Source of the DNA: Cristatella mucedo
Lineage: Eukaryota > Bryozoa > Phylactolaemata > Cristatellidae
DNA length: 64,000 bases
Reading direction: 5' to 3'
Assembly: GCA_009760855.2 (NCBI GenBank)
Contig: WPIO01000002.1
Span: forward strand, 8,613,501-8,677,500
Under the pieces are notes generated by a model. That model had not been told where the DNA came from and ran no database searches. It worked only from the letters and a program-made list of their open reading frames with translations. Position numbers and translations under genes: made by a program. Shown one piece after another: positions 45,451-58,104 of this stretch (positions are counted from its first letter, which is position 1; the number at the start of each line of letters is the position of its first letter).

Positions 45451-46334
45451 TGAGTCTCTCATGTTTTGGTAGTTGCTAACGATTATAAGTGCTTAACTGA
45501 ACTTTAATTTCTAGGAACAGGGTACTACTGAAACTGCAGTTTAAACCTTAAAAGAGCAAAGAAAAGTGGAATTATCCTAACAATATTTATAAAGCATTTA
45601 TATTGCTCTCCAAGAGACTGAAATCTCTGTATATTTAGTCACTAGCATATTTTGTGTATGCTGCTTAAAGGTAGAATGTCAATTGGCTAGTCACTACCAG
45701 CAGGCTCTCTTCGGATAAGCTATGTGTAAGCTAAGGACATGGGCTTTTTGTGCAAGTACTTACTTTCTTGTGCCCTTGCGTTTACCCGGAGTCAGGTGGT
45801 GCCTTTCCAATGAACAAGGTAAAAAGCTCGAGCTTTGTGAAATACAAGACGTAAGATCAAGATTAAGATCGTGATTAAGATCGCGATTAAGATCGCGATT
45901 AAGATCGAGATTAAGTTCTCTTAGAGTGACACGAAAATGAATTATTTTCTTTCATGATTACTGCCCTTACTCTTTATTCGTCATCCTAGCTAGCCCACCT
46001 TCCGTGTGGCTCGCACTAGCCGTACATCGAGGCGTCAGTTCTACCAGTACCTGTCGAGTTCCTGCAAAGACAAGTTCGCATTACACAGCACCGCTTGCGA
46101 CGATGAACGTGATTTTTAGAGTGGCGGTGCTTGTTAGCAATAGTTAGTGTCATTAGTGACGTAACTTTTGAGTATTATGAATTCTTGTAGACCTTCGTTC
46201 AGTTTAGACAGGAAATAGCTGCTCATAACGCTCCTGTGTCCAAAGGAACGTCTGAAGTTGATAATTACCCGCTGTTGAGTCCGGTTTCGCACGAGTACTC
46301 TATGTCGTTTGCTATTGAGCAAGACGCGCACGAA
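45451..46334. other. Unassigned, with a tail-like piece and a 12-base repeat
   Basis: At 45,585-45,645 a LINE/SINE-tail-like hairpin (CTCTCCAAGAGACTGAAATC) is visible. See also the 12-base repeat at 45,850. The rest is anonymous. Confidence 0.35.
45850..45955 (+). repeat. 12-base tandem repeat ending in a SINE/LINE-like tail
   Basis: Five copies of AAGATCGCGATT (variants AAGATCAAGATT, AAGATCGTGATT, AAGATCGAGATT) run directly into AAGTTCTCTTAGAGTGACAC and ATGAATTATTT, which resembles the SINE-1 3' tail. The repeat seems to have grown from the GAGATTAAGTTCTCT part of that tail. Confidence 0.7.
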
Positions 46335-47030
46335 ACACGCAGCCTACCATTTTCAAGGAACTATTTTACTTCTGAAAACCGTCAAACTAAGCTAGAGAGC
46401 AATATACCGTGCCACCTGAAGCGAGAATTTGGAGGTGGGCGTAGAGTCGCCTTGTTATGGCAGAAATTGGCCGTAATTAAAAAAGTAACCTTCTTACGGC
46501 CGGCCTTTCTTTGTAAATGCAAGTAGGCTCTTTCGAAGTCCTGTGGAAATGCAGCTGGATGTCACCAACATCGCAGTCTGCAAGCGATAAACACCAAGGC
46601 CCTCCCCATACTCATGGTTCTCGAGCACTCACCTCTTACGCCGCAACCTCAGCAGTTATGCACGAGACGCTCTTGGAACTAGTAATTGCTTGCTTATTTC
46701 TGAGTTTCAGCTATCGAATAACTACAGGGAGCCATTTTCTTAACGATGGGTAAAAATAAGTGGCGCAGCCAAAATGTAGGGAGCAAGACCTGAAAGTAAC
46801 ACACGCTTGTAGCAAGACTCGCTCGATTTGATTTTCATATAGTCACGGCTATAACCACAATTAACGAGAAATTATAAGTCAAAACCGTTGCATTTATTGG
46901 AAAAGAACTTGGCAGATGCTCATCCAGTGGAATTAAGACATAATTATTTCATTTGTCTTGGTACGGGGGTATAGGAATATGGAGACGCCCAGGTCGCTAG
47001 TCAGCTGTAGAGTTGGCGTACATATTTGAG
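46335..47030. repeat. Duplicated block, copy 1 (unique part plus MITE)
   Basis: ATTTTCAAGGAACTATTTTAC, GTAATTAAAAAAGTAACC, CTCGAGCACTCACCTCTTAC and ACGAGACGCTCTTG all recur in order at 48,645-49,345. Divergence is moderate with several small indels. Confidence 0.85.
46757..47025 (+). mobile_element. MITE copy 1 (right end decayed)
   Basis: Starts AAGTGGCGCAGCCAAAATGT, like AGGTGGCGGAGCCAGAGATG of copy 2, and aligns through GGTCGCTAGTCAGCTGTAGA. The terminal inverted repeat on the right is not recognisable. Confidence 0.55.
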
Positions 47031-47455
47031 AGCTCGATCAATCGCAGCATACGACACGAAATAGAAGATGCATCAGTGGCCCGAAGCTGAGTTGCGTCAA
47101 CGGCTTAACTGTTGGCCATGGGTGACGCAGGTGCATTAGCCTCAGGGCGCAAATTACGACCGCAGAAGCCGCAGGCGCACGCAACATATGCAACAAAGCC
47201 GCCTTGTCGTTTTCTCATGCACTCAATAAGAGTTCGTGTTTGCATCTCGGTAACCAATATCCGATTAGTCGATGGCTCAATAACGACAGCTCTCTTAACC
47301 TTCACTCTTAGCAGTATCTAATGCTGGAGGCGGGTCATAACTACTAGCATCCCCTCGATGGTGACACTCCAGTAGTCTGATCAGTTTAAATTAAGGCATT
47401 GGTGAAAGTAAACTACGAACTAGCTGCATACGTATGGCCAAGGATTGTATGCGCA
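47031..47455. other. No recognised feature
   Basis: Overlapping 66-69 codon frames on both strands at 47,105-47,321 show no domain. Confidence 0.3.
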
Positions 47456-47459
47456 GGGT

Positions 47460-48330
47460 TGTGATATGACCATAAGTCAATCTCTTATTTAGTCAGCTTG
47501 CCCTCGAAATGATGAACCGAGCAAGACGGTTTGCCAAAGGTTGGTGGCCATATTTCCGAGGGATGGGAAATATTGATTGCTGTCTTACTCTACATATGTG
47601 CGGATACTTGTGTACATTTGAGCTGCATCCACAACTTCTAGCCGTGCTTTGACGCTCTGCTTTCACCAGACTCTGGTCACGTGTATGCGAAGTCCAGCAT
47701 GGGTTAGTTACGTTTTCTTTCGTAAGAATAGTAATAATAAAACATGTCGCTTGTGTAAAGCAAGTGAGTAAATTCCTATCCAGCCGCTTGACAGCTCGCC
47801 CTTATAGAACCAATGACCGAGAATAGATTAAACGTATGGTAATATGCATAGACTAGCATGCAAAAGCCCAAATGATATGCTGAAGCAAACGTGCAAAAGC
47901 AAACAATAAGAACAAAATACAAGAGCCGATGGTTTGCAGGACCTGCGGCAAGTAGTATGCACTGAACTGTGCACGGCTGGCACACTAAGCACGTAGAAAC
48001 ATAGGAGGCATATCCTAGGCTTCGAAGAAAAATTTAAACCGATCGCATGCGTCTTGGACTGAGATTTAAACTGGCCGTCGCGACTGTAGCTGGAAGCAAG
48101 GTCTCTCGGTGTCTATAAGCGGAAGTTTCGACCGCCATAAAACTTTCATTTAGCACAAATGACGGGCAGCCAGATTCTGAGAAGTGGACGGTGTGACAGC
48201 AAGAAATGGTCAAAGAAGCGATCAAAGAAACGATAAGATGACTCAAGAAATGATGAGGTCGAACGTGGAAGCTGCTTGGCTCGACAGATATCAATTCGGA
48301 ATAACTGGATGCGACGGCAACAGTACGATA
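47460..48330 (-). mobile_element. LINE-B 3' part, copy 2 of a duplicated block
   Basis: Collinear with 44.70-45.45 kb: GCATAGACTAGCATGCA, AGTATGCACTGAACTGTGCA and GCACACTAAGCACGTAGAA recur. It contains the same LINE C-terminal region, now without a readable frame. Confidence 0.65.
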
Positions 48331-48334
48331 ACGA

Positions 48335-49053
48335 CGCCTATGTGAATTGGCAAGGAACCTACTTCGAGCTTCTATTTATTCGATCAGTCTAAGCATAAGC
48401 GCCGGACGCGCTGGCTTAACACAGGTACGAGACGATACTGCATAAATTTCTACGAGCAGGGGCAAAGTTCGGACAAAGGGTGCAAGAACGCAATGCGAAG
48501 GTGAAGGTGAAGGCGAGCGCCGAAAGCTAAGAAAATGAGATGGCGGAGAGGACGCGAACGAAACTCAATGTTATTGGAAATTCTTAGAAGAAATCAATGG
48601 AAGTGCACACCTACAAGCGCAATCGAGCTAAATGCAGCATGCTATTTTCAAGGGACTATTTTACTGCTGACAGCCGTCAAACTAAGCCGTATACCGGCAA
48701 TATACCGTCCCGCTTGCAACGAGAATTTGGGCGAAGAGTCGCCTCGTGCATGGCAGAAATGTGCGGTAATTAAAAAAGTAACCGTCTTGCTGCCGATCTT
48801 TTTTGATGAATTATAAACACGTTTTTGGAGTTCTCTGGAAAGCCAGCTGAATCGCATCGCCTGTGAGCAGCGGATGAACATCAAGGCCCCTCTTCTCACT
48901 CTTCATTCTCGAGCACTCACCTCTTACGCCGAAGCAGTTATCGTCAGTTGCGCACGAGACGCTCTTGCGGATCTAGTAGTTGCTTGCTTGTTTCTGAGTC
49001 TCTGTTATCGACTGCATTTTTTGGGGGGCCCTTTTCTTAACGATGGGTGATAA
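48335..49053. repeat. Duplicated block, copy 2 (unique part)
   Basis: From about 48,640 it parallels 46,335-46,755. The first 300 bases (48,335-48,640) have no clear counterpart and no recognised feature. Confidence 0.75.
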
Positions 49054-49367
49054 CAGGTGGCGGAGCCAGAGATGCAGGGGGCAAAACCAGCACGATTTCA
49101 TATAGGCACGGCTAGACCCACAACTAATGAGAAACTATAGGACAAAACGGTTTAGTTTATTCCGTACAAACTCGGCAGTTGCTCATCGAGTGGAATTATG
49201 ACTCAAGAAATGATGAGGTCGAACGTGGAAGCTGCTTGGCTCGACAGATATGGCGTAATTATTTCATTCCCGTCACGGTCGGAGGCAGAGGAAAGTGGTG
49301 ACGACCAGGTCGCTACTCAGCTGTAGGGTTGGCCAATGCCCTCTTGCCCCCTGGCTCTGCCGCTGGT
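49054..49367 (+). mobile_element. MITE copy 2 (best terminal repeats)
   Basis: CAGGTGGCGGAGCCAGAGATG and GCAGGGGGCAAAA at the left are mirrored by GCCCTCTTGCCCCC and TGGCTCTGCCGCTGG at the right. It has no coding capacity. The termini resemble hAT-like non-autonomous elements. A 53-base block at 49,199-49,251 is an exact copy of 48,239-48,291. Confidence 0.65.
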
Positions 49368-49577
49368 GATTGGTAGATCTGTAGCATCAAAGTTTATTTT
49401 CATAGATTTGAGCTAAAGCCCCGGCTATGCGTAATTTCGCTCTTTCTTAAAATTTTGGTGAAATTATGTTTCAATTTGTAGCTGGTTTTTAATTCAATAT
49501 ATGCAAATTTCATCTGCATTTGTAAGGTAAAATAGGCTTGTAGACTGGCGAGTGCAGCATAAAATAAATAAAATATT

Positions 49578-49706
49578 ACTAATTTGTGTAGCGCCCTAAA
49601 AGAACTAAATCTCTATTCAGACGTTTCGCATATGCCACCGGGCAGGCGCCCGTGACCTCGGCCACACCGTGGTCGGAACTAGCATCTTAACCACTGAGTA
49701 AAACCT
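49578..49706 (-). mobile_element. SINE-1, minus-strand copy
   Basis: TTTGTGTAGCGCCCTAAAAG, AACTAAATCTCTATTCAGAC, CATATGCCACCGGGC, GACCTCGGCCACACCGTGGT and ATCTTAACCACTGAG are the SINE-1 blocks in reverse order. The B-box is decayed. Confidence 0.7.
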
Positions 49707-49709
49707 ATG

Positions 49710-50160
49710 CTTGCTTTTGAAAGGCAAGCGTCGTCATTCCGTGGTGCTGGTTCGACCACAGTCCATGTTTATCGAGCGTAGAATTTTATATTGCTATTAG
49801 GTGACATACTTAGCTCTCCATGTGTCGAGATGTACTCCCTTCTGGCATGAGTGGCATGAGTTTTCCTTATTGCCGTGTCATGGGAGGAGTCTGCCTTCAC
49901 AAAATATGGAAAATTCCCTCTTGGCACAGCCCAGATCGACATCCCAATGTCAGCCTACGTTATAGAAACTGCGAACAAGCAGTATGGCAAGAATAACTCA
50001 TTGTATCCGAAGGTATAAAAGTGGTATCTGCCTAGCTTCGGTAGTGGCGTGGCTGCTGACGAAAACAGCCAGCCATCACCCTAGCACGCTGCTTGAGAAC
50101 GAGCAGCGTAAAAAACATTGACTCCGTGCCACACAAAGAAGATCAAAACTGATTCGAGAA
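49710..50160. other. No recognised feature
   Basis: Anonymous sequence between a SINE and a LINE. Confidence 0.3.
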
Positions 50161-50162
50161 TA

Positions 50163-51585
50163 AGAATAATAACAATAATAACAGTCCATTTGCTATAGCG
50201 CCCTCGGAGAACGTGGTCGCTTTCTACACACATCTCATCCGCTGCACAGGAAGCATGATCGAATGGTTAGTTGTAGCATGGTCGATGACAACAAGTGTAA
50301 TGTGATTAGCGGTAAAATGCACAGAGTCAGCATGCAAATACGGTTAGTGGCAGCATGCACAGTGTCAGCACGCATAAGAACAAAATGGACAAATCACATT
50401 GACTTACTAAATGATGTGATACACATGTGCGTTTTTAGCTTCTTTTTAAAAGTGGTCACTCAAGGATGTTGTGACGCCATTTGGATGTGAGTTCCAGACT
50501 TTGGTAGCGTACGAACGAAAGGCTCGGTGTCCAAAGGATTTCAGCTTCGTACGAAGTGGAGGTTAAAGATTAGATTCCGAAAAGTGTGTGGTACAGTGCT
50601 TAGCCTGGGAGGAGTAGATATGATATGTAGACTGTAGTAAAAGAATAATGGGGCCTAAAAGTAAGTGACAGAACCTTAAAGTGCGCCGCTTGACTTTAAG
50701 CTAATGCAGGTCGGCTAGAAGTGGTATGATGTGGCAACTGCAACGCTCACGACTAACGAGCAAAGCAGCAGAGTTTTGCACCAACTGTAAGTACCTGACT
50801 GCACAGGCGACCAGCAGATTGCACAGCAGGACCAGCGAGTAGTGATTTACAGAAGTCGAGACGGAATGTTACAAATATAATTCATTTACAAATGCATGGA
50901 ACAATTTAGATGCAGTGTCTCTGTCTAAGCAAACCCAAATTTTCGCAATGTTATGTAGCTGAAAGTAGGCAGACTTGAAAAATGGAGCTGATGTAGCCAT
51001 CTAATGAAAAGTAACTTAGAAACAGGACACCTAAATTTCGTGATGATTCAACAGGAGATGAGCTTGCAGAGCCAATTATCAGCTTCAACATTTCTAATTT
51101 CTGAATCACACTTGGTTTTTGCATAACTAGTAAGTTTGTTGTATCATACTCCAGTTTAAGAAACTTTGCTGCAATCCATATGTAGATGTGATCAATACAT
51201 GCAGTAAGGTGAGAGAATTCGGCGTGTTCTAGGGCTGGAGGGGGTCAAAGTAAAGGTACAACAGAATGTCATTTATATAGAAGTGAAAAACTATGTTGTC
51301 TGGCAATCACATCGGCCAGAGGAAAAGAATAAACCTTTAGAAGAACACGACCAAGCACAGAGCCCTGAAGTACAACACACTCCAGCGGTTTTCGGATGGT
51401 CGTTTTCTCTTCACATCAATACTCCAGAGAATCCCACTGAGATAGGAGTTAAACCATTGTAGTGCAGTACTAGTGATGCTCAGGCGGAATAAGAGGTGCT
51501 TGAGAAGAACTTGGGGATCGATTGCATCAAAGGCAACCAAAATATCGAGCAAACAAATCAGAGAAGAGGTCAGCCAGCCATAGTG
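50163..51585 (-). mobile_element. LINE-A 3' half
   Basis: Plus-strand landmarks in order: an ATA/ATT-rich tail, the reversed hairpin (TAGCGCCCTCGGAGAACG), GTTAGTGGCAGCATGCACAG, the C-terminal block, and at 51,340-51,580 the reverse transcriptase region. The minus-strand frame there gives FDAIDPQVLLKHLLFRLSI and ALQWFNSYLSG. Many indels show age. Confidence 0.8.
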
Positions 51586-51589
51586 GCTT

Positions 51590-53405
51590 ACTGCAGGCTT
51601 GGCACAAGCGCTCGGAGCAAACCATGCACCTTCTGGCACTGGCGGGGGCAGCGCTCGACTGGGGCTGGCTGGGAAATATCGGCTGCTGGAGTCAGCTGAT
51701 AGTGACAGTGCCGTCCCGTCATGTGCGAAGAACAATGCCGAATGTACAATTGGAATGGCCGGCTTACTATTAATCCGAAGGTTCTTTGGCACGGTCGATT
51801 CTAAAGAAAATGGAGGTACATTAGGCACAGCCATTACTTACGAACACAGACCACTCTGGTGGTGTTCAGCCCAGGCTAGTAAGGAGCTGCAACAATAATC
51901 AGGTAATTCGGTCTGTAAACGTGGCTGGATCAGCCACTCGAGTCAGGGGCGAATGCTGAGGCTAAAGAATTGCATGGTCATCGTAGCTTGGTGTGTGAAC
52001 ACAACACTGTGTGAACGCTACTCATACAGATGTAACCAAGTAACCAAGTAACCAAGTACAACCTGTAACCAAGCTGAACAAACCGAGCGGGACAAGAGAG
52101 CACTGTAAATGACATTGTGTAAGCGAAAAGGGGTTTGGATTGAAGCCTCATTTTACATGCGAAACAGTTCTACGAAGCCATTGCCTCAGGATTGCACTGT
52201 CATGTCAGGTTGTGCTCGCAAAAGAGGCCGGTCAGTCTTAGACAGACCCGACGGCACAGTAAACTGGGCACAGTGATGTGACAAGATAACCATCGGAGCA
52301 CCAGAACTTAAGACCCGGCCCAACTTGAAAGGCTTTCTGGCGGAATTCAGGAGACGTTTCTGCCACGGCTATTGAATCGGGCTACCTCACAAAACGGTCG
52401 ATATAGTTAAGTAGGTATTCAGAACTTCCAAGCTGAGCCAGCTTACACGATAATGTTGGCATAGACATGCTTGAAGCCTCGACCGACTGATATGAAGGCT
52501 ACTCTGTTACAATCGGATCCCGTGAAACTTTGGAGTTCTGACCGCATTGACAATTTTAGGATGAAACTCAGATTCAGGCCCTTATCACGGGCACAAAGGA
52601 ACTTGGGGAGTTATGAGGGGCGTGATGGAACGGATGCCCTGGTTCAAGAGGATGTAAACCGAGTAGCAGATAAGGCACCTTAAAGTTCAGAGAAATCTGT
52701 GGGCTACAGAGGCACAATGAGAGATCGCAGACCGAGGGAACATTTTTCGGACCCCAGCAAATAAAAGCCTTTGCCGGGGAGGATGAATTATCTAGACTTA
52801 TCTCGGTGATGATATTGAATTACTGCAGTGAACAGACAAGTGCCTGCTGGGCTTTCGAAGGGATGACAGTCCCTTTCAGGTGTAAGACAATGCTTCCTTT
52901 AGCTGCGACATCGTCTTAGCATTCAAATAGCCACAACTCCAACTTCAGTTGTTCCCAGTGTTTTCTATGAATGGCGGGTGTCTAAACGCCATGGCAAGCT
53001 CTACGCTCCCTGGTGGAGTTTACCCTCCCTCACGGAGCTGTGTTGCTCCGAACTTGCACATTGGGCCTTTTAACCCCTTCAAGGGCTGCGGCCTCCATGC
53101 GGCATACCTGCCACTCCTTGGTAACTCACGTAAATGGAAGATGCTGCGGAATAGCCGAAATAAATACGGCTTCTCAGCTCCTGGCGATGACAGTTAATAT
53201 GGCGGGGATGTTAAAGTGTTTCGTATTACAGGCAAGCAAGTTATGCGGCGGTCGCGGCGCCTACTTGAGCAAGCAACATTTCCACGCCATATAAACTTTT
53301 CGTGTGCCTGACACACAGTGAGTCTGTCGCCTCACCTCTCGGTACACCGAAGCATTCCCACATCCTCTCTCGATCACTTACACAGGCTCACTCTTACTTA
53401 CTATC
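51590..53405. other. No recognised feature
   Basis: GC-richer than average at 51,590-51,780 and 52,940-53,280, with short frames on both strands and no recognised domain. AACCAAGT repeats about three times at 52,028-52,055. Confidence 0.3.
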
Positions 53406-53407
<2 letters not shown>

Positions 53408-53487
<80 letters not shown>

Positions 53488-53503
53488 CTCTCTTTCTCTC
53501 TCA
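53408..53503. repeat. (CT)n(CTAT)n compound microsatellite
   Basis: About twenty CT units followed by nine CTAT units and further CT-rich sequence. Confidence 0.95.
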
Positions 53504-53504
53504 C

Positions 53505-54214
53505 TCCGAACGACGACCACAAGGTTTTATTTGGATATTCTTACACAACCGCATAACCCTTGTTGGATTAGCCTCACTAGCCAGGCCAGGCTGTGGAAAA
53601 CTAGCACACCACACCGGCCAGTTGGTGCTCCCTCTTCGATCGGACGACCGCTCCCATTAACACAATCTATATTTATTCCTAGCTTGGATTACTTGTCGTT
53701 GATCTATTATGTGTAAGCTCATAGCTTGCATCACCAGCCTGGCATACTTTAGCTAGGCATTAGTTGAGGGATGGGCGAACGCTCCCTACTTGAGCTATCT
53801 GAACAGCAGGCTGTTCAGCCATTCTACTAGCACATGTTCTCGGAGAGAGTCCAACGCAATTGCGCCTCATTCATATGACCTCGACCTCTTCCTGTTAGCT
53901 TTTCCTTTGCAGTTGCATATACTAATGGCTTACTATCGCTGGGGTGACCGAATTTTCTATTATCGATGAAGAAACGAAAGTGGCGAACAGCACAGTTGTA
54001 CGTGGCTGGCAGTTCTCGGTCAAAGGTTACATATTGGCATTTGGTCGCCGACGAGACTCGAGGATAAAAGCCAGAGGCCTCCGGCTGCTTATGTTATGTA
54101 CCTCCGCATGTATGTAACTCCTCAAGGCCACAAAGACTATGCTGGCATTACGCACTAGAGTGTTGTACAGCCCGCTCACAGCCTAAGCCACTTTCGATCG
54201 CTTGCCATGGCAGA
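53505..54214. other. No recognised feature
   Basis: Anonymous sequence with no supported exon. Confidence 0.3.
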
Positions 54215-54535
54215 CCTAGTGGGTCAGTAAAAAAATATTGCTCTGCATCCGTTGATCAACAGGCAGCCATCAAAGCTTTATCAGCAAAGGAGACATGTGG
54301 TCACACTTCTGTGATTTGTCACCAGCTGTAGTGGCCTATTATCTCTTTTTAGTAGCCCAGCCAAAAGTAAATTACATTTATCTAGCTGAAACAGAACTAA
54401 GGAGCTAGTTAATTTCTTTGCAAGCCACCATGTCAGACTGTTCCTAATCTTAATTAAGGATCGAACGTGATGGCTAGCTATGGAAGCCATGTTCTTAAGC
54501 AAGCTTTCAAAATTTAGGCAGATGTCGAACACCTA
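54215..54535 (-). mobile_element. LINE-B fragment (region after the reverse transcriptase palm)
   Basis: The minus-strand frame gives FDICLNFESLLKNMASIASH, then TSSLVLFQLDKCNLLLAGL. The 58.2-kb copy has FDCCLNFKSFIHKNASTASH and SSLVLSQLDYYNSLLAGL at the same place. Confidence 0.75.
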
Positions 54536-54689
54536 CATTCCATTTACACAGCTGCCGCAAAACTGCGTCAAGAGAGTGTTTCTACGTAACTACCACGATA
54601 TGTGCAAGTGAGAGGTAAACAGACTAGATGGGGCGAATGGAGGATACATCGTGACGGCCTTAAAGATTGAACATGTGTGTGTTGTACGT

Positions 54690-55250
54690 ATTACAGAGTC
54701 TTTTGGACCGCTTTCCTGAGGGTTTAGAGCCATATAATGGCAGAAATTTCTTCATAATAATTGTGGAAGTGGTCGTAATACTTTGCCTTCATTAAATCGC
54801 CGTGGAACCGTCTAAAAAACGTGGTTTTAAGTAAGGCTGAGATTTCGCCAATGACTCTCGAGTACTCGGCGCAGCATCGACATCTCAGAGATGATGTGAC
54901 CAAAACAAACGAAAGCTTTGGAAACCAAAAACACATTTCTTACAGTTCAGTAGGACGCCATGTGTCTGAAGACGCTATAAAAGCAACCAGTGGTAGGTCT
55001 CCTGCTAAATTTTGTAAACTCTGCCAAGAAATATTCAAACATTTTCAGTACCTAGCCAATGAACAGCTGCAGCGTTTCGGAGCCCATAAGGCATGCGTGA
55101 ACCATGGAAGAGGCCAGAAGGGACGGTGACTGAGGCCTCGGGTGCATCGGCTTTTACAGTGCAAAATTTCATGATTGCCCAACGAGATTGTTTTTGGGGA
55201 ATCTGCACTTCATCGCTATCGTCGCTGCAAAATCCTGTATGTTGAGGAGG
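54690..55250 (-). pseudogene. Gypsy-type LTR retrotransposon reverse transcriptase, broken
   Basis: The minus-strand translation near 55,140-55,065 gives PSGLFHGSRMPYGLRNAA, the Gypsy signature normally seen as PFGLFE-RMPFGLRNAA. Lower down, in shifted frames, come RLQTHGVLLN, KCVFGF, FWSHHL and IIMKKFLPLYG. These match the HGL-LN--KCVFG, FLGH and NFYHRFLP blocks. The YxDD segment between them is not legible. Same strand and order as the protease piece at 57.55-58.10 kb, so both are probably one element. Confidence 0.7.
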
Positions 55251-55252
55251 GC

Positions 55253-55557
55253 GGTGGCGGAGCAAGGGTTTTCATTTAAGGGCAAGACTTGAAAACTTAT
55301 TATGTAGAGGGACAAGACCCTCACAATGTTTCATGTTAATGGGTTAGAGCCGCTATTAATGAAAAATTATAGTGCATAATCACAGTGTTCATTTGACACG
55401 AACTCGGCGTGTGATCATCGAGTGGAATTAAGGCATGATTAATTTCGTCGTTATTGACGGTCGATTGGCGCAAGAACAGAGGCTGCCCAGGTCACGGTCT
55501 CGCTGTATTGGAGGGAGACAAATGCCCTCTGCCCACCCTCTGGCTTAGCTACTGGGG
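55253..55557 (+). mobile_element. MITE copy 3
   Basis: GGTGGCGGAGCAAGGGTTTT at the left; TGATCATCGAGTGGAATTAA inside; ATGCCCTCTGCCCACCCTCT and GGCTTAGCTACTGG at the right. Aligns with copy 2 without the 53-base insertion. It borders the upstream (high-coordinate) side of the Gypsy reverse transcriptase piece. Confidence 0.65.
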
Positions 55558-55645
55558 TAGATAGTAGTGGTCCTCGATGTTGAGGTTATTAAGGTAATCC
55601 GTATTTCGCGTTGAGGTGCGAGGTGCCGCCGGGCTTGAGCAACCA

Positions 55646-57075
<1,430 letters not shown>

Positions 57076-57091
57076 CATATACACACACACG

Positions 57092-57145
<54 letters not shown>
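57076..57145. repeat. (CA)n(TA)n compound microsatellite
   Basis: About sixteen CA units followed by eighteen TA units, the reverse order and complement of the repeat at 55,646. Confidence 0.95.
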
Positions 57146-57148
<3 letters not shown>

Positions 57149-57189
57149 TATATGTATAGTTTATATGTATAGTGTATACATACCATATA

Positions 57190-57360
57190 TACTTATAAAG
57201 TGAGTACCTTGACCTTGGTGGTTAAAGGTAGGCACCCTAACACCACGTCAATTGATTTAAACAGCCTCATTTGTATAGCGGCAGAAGAGTAGTAACGGCC
57301 ATAACCACCGCTTGCAGTTGGCATGTTCGACGGAGCTCGTATCCGCTGTTCGAAGAGCGA
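57190..57360 (-). mobile_element. SINE-2 fragment joined to a SINE-1-like head fragment
   Basis: 57,257-57,360 matches the end of SINE-2 (TTAAACAGCCTCATTTGTATAGCG, GGCCATAACCACCGCTTG). 57,200-57,250 (ACCTTGGTGGTTAAAGGTAG...CACCCTAAC) matches the head of SINE-1 as seen at 63,270-63,300. Confidence 0.55.
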
Positions 57361-57361
57361 G

Positions 57362-57549
57362 CATTGCCGGGTTCTTGAAGAGCCTCAAACTCGGCCTTTG
57401 CGAAGTTTTATGGGATTCAGTCATTGTACTCGAGCCCGTAGAACAAGCTGATTAAATGGTTTTGATGTAGCACGCCACGCTGTGTTTGACCTGGTGGTCT
57501 AGGCTGGCAGCTCATAATGCCGAGAGTGGCGCTGCTGGGCAGTCTAAGT
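57362..57549. other. No recognised feature
   Basis: Short anonymous spacer. Confidence 0.3.
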
Positions 57550-58104
57550 CTATACAGACAAGGGCTGGAGGGTTGTCTCAGTTATGACGGCGGAGGATGC
57601 AGATCTGGGATAAACAGGAAGAGATTTTCCCGAGGCTACAACTATGTTATAATTGCGGGAAGCAATTGTGTGAGCACCGAAAATAGGAAAATGGACAGTG
57701 GCAATGTCAAATGCCAATAGATGGTCCGTCATATCCAAAATCCACCTTGTAAGTCCGACGGTGTTAACATGCAATCGGAGTGTAGCCATAGCTTGCAGCC
57801 TGACATGGCGGTTCGGGCAGGCTGCTGTATTGCCACCTGGGAGAGACTTAATTGAGCTCTTGCTTAAGCTGGTCAATATAAACTCGAAATTTGGCCTGTG
57901 TGATGGGTGCGGGCCACAAATCCGTGCAAACACAGCGACACCAGCACATACCCGCCAGGAGGCAGTAGCTCTCCTGCCAAAACGTTCAGTGTTATCAGAA
58001 TGCTCGGCCTTCATCCACTGACCGTTGGCTCTGTGAAGACTGGGCATGGCTAACAGCCTAGTGCTTCCGTTGTATACGTCATTCAAACCTTCGGGAATCT
58101 GCTG
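57550..58104 (-). pseudogene. Gypsy-type gag-end/protease region, broken
   Basis: A 186-codon minus-strand frame. HVRLQAMATLRLHVNTVGL corresponds to the LQA-NGT-IATYG--LTL-LGL part of Gypsy retropepsins, and FDIATVHFPIFGAHTIASRN corresponds to FIIADV--PILGADFL. The catalytic DTG is not readable; FILTSLSKSSIKSLPGG stands in its place. LINE-B abuts the upstream end at about 58,105. The open frame is probably chance survival. Confidence 0.55.
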
